From Planctomycetota bacterium (lineage in GTDB: Bacteria; Planctomycetota; UBA1135; UBA2386): a stretch of DNA of 45,511 nucleotides. Below the pieces are notes generated by a model, which had not been told where the DNA came from, ran no database searches, and was given only the letters and a program-made list of their open reading frames with translations. A program made the position numbers and the translations under genes. The DNA lies in assembly GCA_016794035.1 (NCBI GenBank), contig JAEUHS010000009.1, positions 1-45,511 on the forward strand. The letters are read 5' to 3'. This document shows, piece by piece, positions 9,134-18,015 of this stretch. Each line of letters opens with the position of its first letter. The first letter of the stretch is position 1.

Positions 9134-10357
9134 ATGATCCGTGCCATCGCCGTCACCGTGTTCGCTTCGCTGCTCGCTTCCGGCGGGTACTGCCAGGAGC
9201 CGGCCGCCGTGCCCGCGCCCGCGTCCCAGGATGGGGCCGGCGGCACCTGGAGCGAGGGCTTCGGCCGCGCCACCAGCTACCGTTCGGCGCTCGCCAACGC
9301 GCTCGAGGAGGCCGTCGCCAAGGTCAAGGGCATCGGCGTCGCGCGCGGCGCCGGCGTGCGCAGCCGCCTGTCGGTCGTCTCGCAGAGCAAGGAGGGCGAC
9401 CAGGACGGCTGGTTCGACGGTGAGGCCGACGGCGAGAGGGAGTGGGTGCAGCAGCAGATCGCCGGCTTCGTGCTCGCCTACGAGGTGCTCGACAAGCACA
9501 AGGCCGAGGACCGCCAGTGGGAGGTCAAGGTCAAGGCCCAGATCGCCAGCAAGGAAGGGCTCGACGCGACGATCGTCGTCGACCTGCAGGACGGCGACCT
9601 GCGCAACTGGCAGATGGAACGGCTCGACGAGGGCACCGGCGCCGTGGTCGGCCGCGAGAAGGGTGAGTTCGCCGGCCCGAAGATCGCGGAGTACCTGCGC
9701 AAGAGCCGGCTGGTCAAGATCGCCGCCAAGGGCGCCGGCGTGAAGGTCACCGACGGCAGCGCCGTGCGCGAGCGCGAGAAGGCCGGCAACCAGGTCGTGG
9801 CCTCGCACCGCGTCGTCATCGCCTGGCAGCCGGTCGCCGTGCTGTCGACGATCGAGAAGCCCAACAAGGCGCGGCCGACGGCCGGCCCGCGGCCCGAGTT
9901 CCTGACCGGCGGCTCCGTGCAGGTGCAGGTGCGCGTCGAGGACCTGGTCGAGAACGTCGAACTGCTCGATCAGACCTTCACCGTGACCGCGGATCCGCCG
10001 GCGATGCCGACCGAACGCATCGGCGACTACGTCAACAACCTCGTCGACAAGGCCAAGGCGGTCGTCGCCGAGACCGTGTTCTTCGCGCTGAAGCCGCCGC
10101 TCGTCACGCGCGTCTGGCAGGAGGGCACCGATGGCGAGTGGCGCATCGAGGCGACCGTCGCCAGGCGCGTCGCCGCCCAGTACCGCAGCTTCGTGGTCGG
10201 CAACAACGGTTCGCTGGCCTCGCCGGACTGGACGACGCTCGGTCGCGCCGCGCTGCTCGACGGCAACGACGCGACCTGCACGTTCCGACTCGAGGCCGTC
10301 GAGGACCCGGCGCGCGTCGAGCCCGGCGTCACCGAAGTCCGACCGATCAAGGAATGA
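9134..10357 (+). CDS. Exported protein with FlgT-N/LPP20-like domain
   Basis: 407 residues from the ATG at 9134, chosen because it starts a clean signal peptide (MIRAIAVTVFASLLASGGYCQ); an ATG at 9038 overlapping the previous stop is also in frame but would bury the signal. Residues about 38-140 show the FlgT N-terminal pattern: ATSYRSALANALEEAVAKVKGIGV, then a QQQIAGFVLAYEVLDKHK turn and VKVKAQI. The rest is beta-rich and unassigned. FlgT itself belongs to Vibrio flagella, but the fold is common in envelope proteins of non-motile bacteria, and no flagellar gene is nearby. Third gene of the LpoB-like operon. Confidence 0.6.
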   Translation: MIRAIAVTVFASLLASGGYCQEPAAVPAPASQDGAGGTWSEGFGRATSYRSALANALEEAVAKVKGIGVARGAGVRSRLSVVSQSKEGDQDGWFDGEADGEREWVQQQIAGFVLAYEVLDKHKAEDRQWEVKVKAQIASKEGLDATIVVDLQDGDLRNWQMERLDEGTGAVVGREKGEFAGPKIAEYLRKSRLVKIAAKGAGVKVTDGSAVREREKAGNQVVASHRVVIAWQPVAVLSTIEKPNKARPTAGPRPEFLTGGSVQVQVRVEDLVENVELLDQTFTVTADPPAMPTERIGDYVNNLVDKAKAVVAETVFFALKPPLVTRVWQEGTDGEWRIEATVARRVAAQYRSFVVGNNGSLASPDWTTLGRAALLDGNDATCTFRLEAVEDPARVEPGVTEVRPIKE

Positions 10358-10359
10358 CC

Positions 10360-10773
10360 ATGAACCACCGCAACCCGACCGTTCCCGCTGCCCTGTTGTC
10401 GATCGTGCTGGGGGCCTGCTCGTCGGCGCCGCCCTACGCGGCGATGGCGATCGAGGACGACGCCGAGGCCACCAGCAACGTCGTCGTCACCGATGGCGAA
10501 CTGCACGACATCGTCCGGGTCGGCCAGGCGTTCGTCGAGCGCGTGCCCGGCACCAACCAGCTCCGGGTGACCGTCCCGATTCGGAACATCGACGACGAGA
10601 CGATCCAGATCCTGGCTCAGATGAGCTTCCTGAACGGCCGAAAGCAGCCGATCGGTGACGACACCAACCGCCAGGTGAAGATCCTGGCGCCCGGTGACAC
10701 GATCACCTACGTCGCCATCTCCAAGCAGGCCGAGGCAGCCGACTGGACGCTGCGCCTCGGCTGGAACCGCTGA
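10360..10773 (+). CDS. YcfL-like (DUF1425) lipoprotein
   Basis: 137 residues with lipobox LGAC (C20). The core, LRVTVPIRNIDDETIQILAQMSFLN, then NRQVKILAPGDTITYVAISKQAEAADWTLRL, matches the DUF1425/YcfL layout: an exposed beta sandwich with a closing hydrophobic strand. In enterobacteria ycfL sits directly beside lpoB, so the context supports the call. An ATG at 10354 is also in frame, but it abuts the AAGGA ribosome site (10349-10353), which is better placed for the ATG at 10360. Function in the family is unknown. Confidence 0.65.
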   Translation: MNHRNPTVPAALLSIVLGACSSAPPYAAMAIEDDAEATSNVVVTDGELHDIVRVGQAFVERVPGTNQLRVTVPIRNIDDETIQILAQMSFLNGRKQPIGDDTNRQVKILAPGDTITYVAISKQAEAADWTLRLGWNR

Positions 10774-10783
10774 GGGAAACGCC

Positions 10784-11275
10784 ATGAACCCACGCTCCTG
10801 CTGGTTGTCGCTGCTGGTGTTCGCCGGCTGTGCCGCGGCGCCGACCGTCGGCCGTGCGCCCCAGGTGCCGCCGCTAGACATCGCCGTGCCGCAGGCCGAT
10901 CTGACGCGCGACGAAGGCACGCGCGCCGCCGCCGACCGGCGGCCGGCGATGCCGATGGCCGAGGAGCCGATGCTGCCGTCGTCGAGCAACGTCGCCTACC
11001 GCACGTTCACGCAGACCGTCGAGGTCCCGGTCGAAGTCGTGGTCGAGCGCGAGGTGCCGGTCGCCGGCGAGCCGTACTACGTCGGCACCCGCGGCTACCG
11101 CGACTGGTACGACTACGACCGCGCGCGTCGCCGTGGCACCTGGTTCCCGGTCAACACGGTCGTCGGCGCCGGTGTGGGGGCGATCATCGGTCACCAGCGC
11201 GGCCACCGCGGCCGCGGCGCCCTGATCGGCGCGCACGCCGGCCTGCTGCTCGACGTCGCCCGCTGGTGGCACTGA
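10784..11275 (+). CDS. Lipoprotein with glycine-zipper segment
   Basis: 163 residues; lipobox FAGC (C16). The middle has a valine/glutamate-rich stretch (TVEVPVEVVVEREVPV) followed by an arginine/tyrosine-rich segment (TRGYRDWYDYDRARRRG). The C-terminus is glycine-zipper-like (VVGAGVGAIIGHQRGHRGRGALIGAHAG), a pattern that inserts into or packs against membranes in outer-membrane lipoproteins. It is the last gene of the envelope operon, with a GAGGGAAA ribosome site just before 10784. No specific function can be assigned. Confidence 0.65.
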   Translation: MNPRSCWLSLLVFAGCAAAPTVGRAPQVPPLDIAVPQADLTRDEGTRAAADRRPAMPMAEEPMLPSSSNVAYRTFTQTVEVPVEVVVEREVPVAGEPYYVGTRGYRDWYDYDRARRRGTWFPVNTVVGAGVGAIIGHQRGHRGRGALIGAHAGLLLDVARWWH

Positions 11276-11293
11276 CCCCGGTCGGCGCCCGGA

Positions 11294-12763
11294 TCACGGC
11301 CCGGCGCGCACGACCAGTTCGACCTGCACCAGATCGACGTGCAGCTCGGCGGTGGCGCCGATGGGCAGGTCACCGATCACCGTCACGCGCAGCTGCCTCT
11401 CGCGCGTGACGTGCCGCAGGCTCGAGGTGCGGAACTCCATCGCCTGCGCCGCGGTGTCGTTCGCGGCGCGCTCGACGACGATGTCGAAGCGCTGGTCGAC
11501 CGGGTTGTAGATCGACATGCGCAGCATCGTGTCGGGTCCGCCGCGGGTGACGCGGGCGACCGCGCGCACGCGCAGTGCGAGCAGGTCCTCGGCGGCCGCG
11601 ACCGGCAGGTCGAAGCGGCAGTTGATGCCGGCGACCTCGCGGCCCTCGAACGTCTCGGTCCAGACGACGAACTCGTCCCCGTCGGCGGTCGCGAGCTGCT
11701 GCCGCACGCCGAAGACCGCGGAGCCGGCGGCGATCTGGATCTGCGCGTCGGTGACCGGTGCGAGGCGCGGCGGCGTGGCCGCGGGCGCCGGCGGCAGCGC
11801 CGGGGCGACGTCGAGTCCGTCGAGACGCCAGCGCTGGTCGGGCCAGACCAGGGTCGGCTCGCCGCCGGCCACGGGCAGGGTGGCGAGTCGCAGCGTTGCC
11901 CGCCCCTGGACCGGCTCGGCGAGCCCGAAGAACAGGCGGTCCATGGTCGGTGCCCAGCGCGGCGTGCCGACCTCGCCGGCCGGCTGCCAGCGTTCGGTCA
12001 CGGCGAAGGTCGCGAGGTCGACGAGGCAGAGGTTCGACTGCCCGGCGCCGGTCCGGCGCACGAAGGCGACCCGGCTGCCGTCGGGCGCGAACGCCGGCGC
12101 GTGATCGCCGAGGCCGTCGCCGACCGCCGCGCCGCCGTCGGTCAGCGGCACGCTGCCGCTGCCGTCGCCCGGCGTCAGCCACAGCGCGTGGCGGCCGTTC
12201 GTGGCGCGGCGTGAGAACACGATGCGATCCGTTGCGTGGCACCAGTCCGCCTCGCCGTCGGACCAGCCGACGGGTGCGACGAGCAACGGCTGCACGTCGC
12301 TGCCGTCGGCTGCCGCGGTCCACAGCGCGCCGCCGCCGCCGCGCGCCGACGTGAACAGCACGCGCGTGCCGTCGGGGGACCAGCACGGCTCGTCGTCGAG
12401 CACGGCGTTCGCCGTCAGGCGCAGCTCGGGCGCCGAGCCGTCGATCGTCGACACGAACAACTCGCGGCTGTCGGGGTCGTCGTTCGTGCGTTCGCGCGCG
12501 AACACGACGGTCCTGCCGTCGGGGTGCAGGCGCACGTTGCGTTCGGTGCCGGTGCGCTCGGCCACGCGGCCCGAGCCGAGGTTCTGTTCGCTGCGCAGCG
12601 CGATCTCGGCGAACTGGTAGGGGCTGTCGACGCGGGCGCGGCAGGCGACGATCTCGACCGGAGTCGCCGCGCTGCCGAGCGCCGTGCTCTTGCTGCCGCC
12701 GGTGCACGCGGCCAGCAGGCCGGCGACGAGGGCCGCGGAACCGGCATTGGCGCTGCGTTGCAT
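11294..12763 (-). CDS. TolB-like beta-propeller lipoprotein
   Basis: 489 residues from the ATG at 12763, which gives a lipoprotein signal with lipobox LAAC (C20); further in-frame starts upstream (12772, 12799) would lengthen the signal. Residues about 75-320 hold several TolB/WD40-like PD40 blades: RLHPDGRTVVFARE, CWSPDGTRVLFTS, AFAPDGSRVAFVR and PRWAPTMDRLFF. The remaining C-terminal part (about 345-489) is a beta-rich region with no family I recognise. The protein probably sits in the envelope as a binding scaffold; without tol/pal genes nearby it is not TolB itself. It converges on the LpoB-like operon with an 18-base gap. Confidence 0.75.
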   Translation of the reverse strand: MQRSANAGSAALVAGLLAACTGGSKSTALGSAATPVEIVACRARVDSPYQFAEIALRSEQNLGSGRVAERTGTERNVRLHPDGRTVVFARERTNDDPDSRELFVSTIDGSAPELRLTANAVLDDEPCWSPDGTRVLFTSARGGGGALWTAAADGSDVQPLLVAPVGWSDGEADWCHATDRIVFSRRATNGRHALWLTPGDGSGSVPLTDGGAAVGDGLGDHAPAFAPDGSRVAFVRRTGAGQSNLCLVDLATFAVTERWQPAGEVGTPRWAPTMDRLFFGLAEPVQGRATLRLATLPVAGGEPTLVWPDQRWRLDGLDVAPALPPAPAATPPRLAPVTDAQIQIAAGSAVFGVRQQLATADGDEFVVWTETFEGREVAGINCRFDLPVAAAEDLLALRVRAVARVTRGGPDTMLRMSIYNPVDQRFDIVVERAANDTAAQAMEFRTSSLRHVTRERQLRVTVIGDLPIGATAELHVDLVQVELVVRAGP

Positions 12764-12831
12764 CGGCACCATGTTGGCGCGTCCGGCCGCCGCGGGCAAT
12801 CGCCGCGGCGCCGCGGTATGACGGGCACGCC

Positions 12832-13869
12832 GTGCGCGTCAGCGACTTCGACTACTCCCTGCCGCCGGACCGGATCGCCAGCCGGCCGGCCGAACCCCGC
12901 GACCACGCGCGGTTGCTGGTGCACGACCGCAGCAGCCGACGCGACGAGCATCGCACGGTCGCCGAACTGCCGCAGTTCCTGCGCCCGGGCGACCTGCTGG
13001 TGCTCAACGACACGCGGGTGCGGCCGTGGCGGCTGCGCGGTCGGCGAGCGACCGGCGGCGCCGTCGAGTGCCTGCTGCTGCAGTTCGACGGGCGGCACGG
13101 GGAGGCGTTCGTGAAGCCGAGCAAGAAGCTGCACGCCGGCGATTGGCTCGACATGGAGCACTCCGCGCTCGCGTTGCTGCTGGTCGAGGCGCTCGGTGGC
13201 GGCCGCTGGCGGATCGAACTGACCGCGCGCGACGGTGACGCGATGGCGGCGCTCGAACGGGTCGGCCGGGCGCCGCTGCCGCCGTACATCGCGCGCGACG
13301 GTCGTGAGGACCGCGCCGCCGACCGCGAGCGCTACCAGACGGTGTTCGCGCGCGTGCCAGGCGCGGTGGCCGCACCGACCGCGGGTCTGCACTTCACGCC
13401 GGAACTGCTGCAGCGCATCGAGGCGCTCGGCGTGCAGCTGGCCTACGTGACGCTGCACGTCGGCGAAGGCACGTTCGCGCCCCTGCGCACCGAGAGCGTC
13501 GAGGAGCACCGCATGCACGTGGAGGCCTACGAGCTGCCGGCGGCCACGGCGGTGGCCGTGGCCGCGACGCGCGCGCGCGGCGGGCGCGTGGTCGCGGTCG
13601 GCACCACCAGCTGCCGCGTGCTCGAGACCTGCGCGCGCGACGATCGCACGGTCGAGCCCGGCACCGGTGCGTCGAGCCTGTTCCTGTATCCGGGCCGCCC
13701 GGTGCGCGTCGTCGACGCGTTGCTGACGAACTTCCACCTGCCGCAGTCGACGCTGCTGATGCTGGTGGCGGCGTTCGCCGGCCGCGACGAGATCCTCGCC
13801 GTCTACCGTCATGCCGTCGAACGTGGCTATCGTTTCTTCTCGTTCGGCGACGCGATGCTGATCGTCTGA
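12832..13869 (+). CDS. queA: S-adenosylmethionine:tRNA ribosyltransferase-isomerase QueA
   Basis: 345 residues, the usual QueA length. It transfers and isomerises the ribosyl moiety of SAM onto preQ1-tRNA to make epoxyqueuosine. Family blocks are intact: FDYSLPPDRIASRPAEPRDHARLL at the N-terminus, LLVLNDTRVRP, VAAPTAGLHFT, VTLHVGEGTFAP, VGTTSCRVLET, LLTNFHLPQSTLLMLVAAF and RYRFFSFGDAMLI-like end (GYRFFSFGDAMLI). The start is GTG at 12832. The next enzyme of the pathway, queG, is in the same window at 24.4-25.6 kb, so queuosine synthesis from preQ1 can be completed. Confidence 0.96.
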   Translation: MRVSDFDYSLPPDRIASRPAEPRDHARLLVHDRSSRRDEHRTVAELPQFLRPGDLLVLNDTRVRPWRLRGRRATGGAVECLLLQFDGRHGEAFVKPSKKLHAGDWLDMEHSALALLLVEALGGGRWRIELTARDGDAMAALERVGRAPLPPYIARDGREDRAADRERYQTVFARVPGAVAAPTAGLHFTPELLQRIEALGVQLAYVTLHVGEGTFAPLRTESVEEHRMHVEAYELPAATAVAVAATRARGGRVVAVGTTSCRVLETCARDDRTVEPGTGASSLFLYPGRPVRVVDALLTNFHLPQSTLLMLVAAFAGRDEILAVYRHAVERGYRFFSFGDAMLIV

Positions 13870-13879
13870 GCGCGCGCGT

Positions 13880-14488
13880 CTACAGCAGCCGTCGCAGCTG
13901 CTCGGCGGCGCGGCGTGGATCGGCGCTCTGCAGGATCGCGTTGCTGACGGCGATGCGGTCGACGCCGTGCATGCGCAGCGCCGGCAGGTTCGTCGCGGTG
14001 ATGCCGCCGATCGCGAACAGCGGCACGCGCCGGCTGTTCGCGGCGATCGTCGCCGCCTCGACGTCGGCGAGCGACTTGCCCTCGGTGTAGCCCTTGGTCG
14101 TCGTCGGGTGGCACGGGCCGAATCCGACGTAGTCGGCGCCCGCGGCGATGGCGCGCGCGATCTGCGGCAGGTCGTGCGTGCTGACCCCGAGCCACCGCTT
14201 GCCCAGCAGGCGGAGCGCGGCGTCCGCCGGCATGTCGTCCTGCCCGACGTGGGCCCCGTCGGCCCGGCCGCGCACGGCCAGCATCACGTCGTCGTTGACG
14301 ATCAGCGGCACGCCGGCGCGCTGGCAGGTCGTGCGGCAGCGCTGGAACCCGACGTGGTCCGCCTCGGCGGTGCGCCACTGCACCAGGTCGACGCCGCCGT
14401 CGAGCGCCGCGGTCAGCGTGTCCCACGGATCGGTCGCGCACCGGGTCGGCGTGAACAGCAGATAGAGGCGGCGGTCGTGCAGCGACAT
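13880..14488 (-). CDS. thiE: Thiamine phosphate synthase ThiE
   Basis: 202 residues from the ATG at 14488; a GTG at 14500 is also in frame. TIM-barrel enzyme that joins HMP-pyrophosphate and thiazole phosphate to thiamine phosphate. Visible family motifs: VDLVQWR at strand 2, PLIVNDDVMLA, DGAHVGQDDMP, GADYVGFGPCHPTTTK (phosphate loop, with the TTTK run) and PLFAIGGIT. The usual VQ.R.K is VQWRTAE here, so the lysine of that motif is not at its usual place. No other thi gene is nearby. It converges on queA with a 10-base gap. Confidence 0.88.
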   Translation of the reverse strand: MSLHDRRLYLLFTPTRCATDPWDTLTAALDGGVDLVQWRTAEADHVGFQRCRTTCQRAGVPLIVNDDVMLAVRGRADGAHVGQDDMPADAALRLLGKRWLGVSTHDLPQIARAIAAGADYVGFGPCHPTTTKGYTEGKSLADVEAATIAANSRRVPLFAIGGITATNLPALRMHGVDRIAVSNAILQSADPRRAAEQLRRLL

Positions 14489-14619
14489 CGACCGCGGCAC
14501 AGTAGCGGCTGCCGCCGCGATTCCGCCGGCGGTGCGGGGATTCGCCGCCGTGTCCCGACCCGGCAGGCAGTCGGTGCTGCGCTGTGGCGCACGATCCTCG
14601 GGTCGCGTAGTTTCGCATC

Positions 14620-15228
14620 GTGTTCGCGGACCAGCTGTGGCCCAACTTGGTGCTGTTCGCTGCCGGCCAGGCAGCGGCCTGGTACTACCTGCACACCGGA
14701 CGCACGCGGATCGGTACGGCGGTGACCGTCGCCCTGTGGGTGCTCGCCGATTGGTTCCTGGTCGCGAAGTACGTGTTCCGCGTCACCGGCGCGGACCTCG
14801 TGCTGCCGCTGGTCAGCCTGCAGGTGGTCGCCGGTGCGACGGTGCTGGCCCTGTCGTTCGCGCAGTGGCGTCGCCGTCGCTCCGCGGTGGCGAGGCAACG
14901 GCAGGCGCTGTTCGCCGCCGGCCTCACTGCCTACCTGCGCGCCGACCACGGCGAGGCCGAAGCGACGTTCCGCCGGCTGGTACGCAGCGATCCGTGGGAC
15001 TCGGCGGCCTGGATCGCGCTCGGCAACGTGCTGGCCCGCGCCGGGCGGCCGAAGCCGGCGCGGCGCTGCTACCGCCGGGCCCTCGGCGTCGACGCGAGCA
15101 GGCAGTACGCCGAGCTGGTGCGCCACCTGCAGGGCCTGCTGGTCGGCAGCGGAACGGGCGCAGCCTCGCTGCGGTCGCCGGCCGCTGCCGCGACCGGGGT
15201 CGCCGTCGAGAGCGTGCCGACGAACTGA
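14620..15228 (+). CDS. Membrane protein with C-terminal TPR-like region
   Basis: 202 residues starting at a GTG. The first 85 residues hold three membrane helices (about 8-22, 30-50 and 60-82). Residues about 92-170 form two TPR-like helical hairpins: GLTAYLRADHGEAEATFRRLVRSDPWDSAAWIALGNVLARAGRPKPARRCYRRAL. The last 30 residues are low complexity. The soluble part probably faces the cytoplasm, as a basic stretch (RRRRSAVARQR) follows the last helix. No specific function; divergent from thiE and convergent with the next gene (9-base gap). Confidence 0.6.
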   Translation: MFADQLWPNLVLFAAGQAAAWYYLHTGRTRIGTAVTVALWVLADWFLVAKYVFRVTGADLVLPLVSLQVVAGATVLALSFAQWRRRRSAVARQRQALFAAGLTAYLRADHGEAEATFRRLVRSDPWDSAAWIALGNVLARAGRPKPARRCYRRALGVDASRQYAELVRHLQGLLVGSGTGAASLRSPAAAATGVAVESVPTN

Positions 15229-15237
15229 GCGCGACGA

Positions 15238-17910
15238 TCAGGGCTGCCAGGTCGCCGCGGCGGTGGTGATCGCCCGGGCGCGGATCGAGAACTCGGCCGG
15301 GGCCAGGTTGCCGCCGTGCATCGGCGCCATGGTCCAGGCGCCGACCGGCAGGTCGTCGGCGACGGCCGTGCCGAGATCGTCGGTCAGCAGTTCGAAGCAG
15401 GCGCCGTCGAGGCCGTCGCCGAGCACCTGCCGCAACCGCAGCATGCGGTTGGCCAGCGGTTGGCCCAGCTGCGAACACTGCAGGATCAGCGAGCCGGTGG
15501 CGAGGTCGGTGTCGACCGGCGTCGGCGCCGAGTTGTCGCTCGCGGGCGTGCGGACGACACGCCGACACAGGAACTGCAGGCGGCCGTTCTGCGGCACGTC
15601 GATGCGCACCTCGTGGTCCCGATCTCGTTCGAGGCCGGCGAAGTCGAAGTCGCCGAACGAATCGGTCGTGCACTGCTGCAGCCATGGCGTCGTCGCCGCC
15701 AGCGCGACCGTGTTCGCCGATCGCCTGCGGCGGAATCCGGACGTCGGACGCGTCTTGGACGGTGACGTGTCGAGCGCGCGCACCCGCACGAGCGCACCGG
15801 CCATCGGGGCGCCGTTGCTGCGCACGATGCCCGCGAGCTGCGCCACGGTCAGCATCGCCCGGCTGGTCTCGAGCGTGCAGTGCAGCTGCTGGCCTTCGTC
15901 GAGCAGCACCTGCAGGCTCCGGAACGTCGACGCCGGTCGCGCCGCGCCGTGCACACCGGGCGTGGCCGGGAACTCGGGCTGCAGTTCCCAGACGCCGGGA
16001 CAAAGGTCGCGGAACGCGAACGTGCCGTCGGCGGTGGTCACGGCCAGCTGTTCGGCGAGGAAACCGTTGCCGTCGCGCACGTTGCCCGCGGGTGGCCGCT
16101 GTTGCGCGCGCACGCGGAAGCCGGCCGGCATCGTACGATGCTGGCTGGTCAGCGTGCCGTGGATGCCGGCGCGGCGCTGCAGCAGCAGTTCGACCAGGGC
16201 GCCCGGCTGCGGCACGAAGCGCGGACCCGCCGAAGCCGCATAGTCCGGGTGTGAGGCTTCGAGCGAGAACCACGTGCCCCAGACCGGGATGTCGAGCAGG
16301 CCGCGTTCGTCGGTGCGTCCCACGCTGGCACGGTCGCTGGCCAGCAGCTCCCACTGCGCGCCGGTGAACGCGAGGTCGGGATGCTCGTGCACCTGCAATC
16401 GCACGGTCGCGCCCGCGATCGCGCGGCCCTCGCGGTCGTGCACGCGTACGGTGTTCCGCAGCAGCGGCAACAGGGTCAGCGCGTTGGGACCGTCGCCGAG
16501 CCTCGCCATCGCCGGGGCGAACCCGGGCACCGAAGCCACCGCGATGGTGCCGGGCAGGCCCTTGCCGGTGTGCAGCCCGGGCTGTCGCTCGGTGGGTTGC
16601 ATCCAGGCGGGCAGGCGCTGGTCGACGGGCCGGAACTGCACGCCCGTGGCGAAGAAGCGCACCTGACCGCCACTCAGCGGGGAGCCTGCCCCGTCCGCCA
16701 GCGTCACGGTCAGGTCCGGCAGTCGCGGTACCAGGACGTGCGCGCGGAAGGCGAGCAGGCAACCGAGATCGAGGCACGGGCCTTCGCCGGGATACGCGAA
16801 CACGACCCGCGTCGCGGCGGGCTCGACCACCTTGGCGTGTACCCTGCCGTTCGCCGTCGTGTGCACCGGAACCGTGCCGAACCCGATCTGGTCGTGCACG
16901 AACGCCACGCTGGCGTCGATCCACGGCAGACCGGCGTCGTCCAGGAACGTCAGGTCGACATCGCCGCCGGCGCGCAGAGCCACGTCACCGACCTCGGTGG
17001 TTCGGGTTGCGGCGACCTGCACGTCGGTCAGGCTGCCGTTGCCATCGTCGTGGCGGAAGATCAGGCCGTGAGCGCCGGGGCGCAGACCGCGCAGATCGAA
17101 CCGGCCGTCCGCGCCGCTCGTGGTGCTCGGGAACGGCAGCAGCAGATCGCGGCGCGCGACCCACCTCGGCAGTGGCCCCCAATCGGTCGCACCATCGGCA
17201 GTGAACTGCTCGAGACCCCGTGTGCGCGCCGCGCGCAGGTCGGCCAGGCCGCTGGCCAGATCGGTCAGCGTGCTGTCGACGGCGCGCACGGCGACGCCCG
17301 GCAGCGGGTCGCCGCTGGCGTCGAGCACGCGACCCCGCACGCCGCCGCGCTCGTCGACGAGGATCTCGCCGAGATCGAGTTCGGCGCCGGCCGCGGGGAT
17401 GCGGGGGACCTTCTGGAAGTCGAGCCAGGCGCCGCCCCGGTCGATCAGGAAGAACAGCTCGCCCGCTCCCGGATGGAAGCGGAACGCGAAGCTGCCGTCG
17501 GATGCGGTCATGGCCAGCGGTTCGCGGGCACCGGTCGGCGGCGCCTCGAGCGGCACGACGGTGTCGAGCCAGTGGCGGGTCAGGCGGATCTCGACTCCCG
17601 CCGGGTGGAGCCAAGGTCGCTGGCGGACCGTCAGCCTGCCGCGCACCACGGCAGCCGTGACGTCGTCGTCCGCTGCCGCCGTCGGTGACGTGGTGTCGGC
17701 GGTCAGGTGTTCGAGCCAGAACGACCCGTCAGGTGCCGGGCAGCGAGGTGCGGCGCGGGTGGTCCATGCGCTGCGGGCGTCGGCGACGTCGCGGGGCGGG
17801 GCAGCGACAGGCGCGGTGGCCGGCAGGGGTGGCGGCGGGTCGTTCGGCCACAGTGCCCAGCCGGCGAGCGCGATCAGTGCGCTCGCCAGGATCCCGAGAG
17901 CCCATCGCAT
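15238..17910 (-). CDS. Large exported protein with carboxypeptidase-regulatory-like domains
   Basis: 890 residues. A single N-terminal hydrophobic segment (MRWALGILASALIALAGWAL) is a signal anchor or signal peptide. The rest repeats a transthyretin-like/CarboxypepD_reg pattern: GRVLDASGDPLPGVAVRAVD, TSGADGRFDLRGLRPGAHGL, DREGRAIAGATVRLQV, TDERGLLDIPVWG, TTADGTFAFRDLCPG and SNGAPMAGALVRVRAL, i.e. about four to six copies with the typical ADG.F.F..L.PG turn. Such arrays are common in large surface proteins of Planctomycetota and Bacteroidota; no catalytic domain is visible. The open frame extends far upstream of 17910 without a stop, but that part is antisense to the cytochrome c peroxidase gene and is not coding. 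Confidence 0.75.
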   Translation of the reverse strand: MRWALGILASALIALAGWALWPNDPPPPLPATAPVAAPPRDVADARSAWTTRAAPRCPAPDGSFWLEHLTADTTSPTAAADDDVTAAVVRGRLTVRQRPWLHPAGVEIRLTRHWLDTVVPLEAPPTGAREPLAMTASDGSFAFRFHPGAGELFFLIDRGGAWLDFQKVPRIPAAGAELDLGEILVDERGGVRGRVLDASGDPLPGVAVRAVDSTLTDLASGLADLRAARTRGLEQFTADGATDWGPLPRWVARRDLLLPFPSTTSGADGRFDLRGLRPGAHGLIFRHDDGNGSLTDVQVAATRTTEVGDVALRAGGDVDLTFLDDAGLPWIDASVAFVHDQIGFGTVPVHTTANGRVHAKVVEPAATRVVFAYPGEGPCLDLGCLLAFRAHVLVPRLPDLTVTLADGAGSPLSGGQVRFFATGVQFRPVDQRLPAWMQPTERQPGLHTGKGLPGTIAVASVPGFAPAMARLGDGPNALTLLPLLRNTVRVHDREGRAIAGATVRLQVHEHPDLAFTGAQWELLASDRASVGRTDERGLLDIPVWGTWFSLEASHPDYAASAGPRFVPQPGALVELLLQRRAGIHGTLTSQHRTMPAGFRVRAQQRPPAGNVRDGNGFLAEQLAVTTADGTFAFRDLCPGVWELQPEFPATPGVHGAARPASTFRSLQVLLDEGQQLHCTLETSRAMLTVAQLAGIVRSNGAPMAGALVRVRALDTSPSKTRPTSGFRRRRSANTVALAATTPWLQQCTTDSFGDFDFAGLERDRDHEVRIDVPQNGRLQFLCRRVVRTPASDNSAPTPVDTDLATGSLILQCSQLGQPLANRMLRLRQVLGDGLDGACFELLTDDLGTAVADDLPVGAWTMAPMHGGNLAPAEFSIRARAITTAAATWQP

Positions 17911-18015
17911 GGCGCCATGGTAGCGGACGGCTCGTAACGAAGCTGTGGGGACGGCGGATCGAGCCACGTTCTGGCGCCGCGTCCCCGACTGCGTACCCTT
18001 CCCGCGCCAGGTCCC

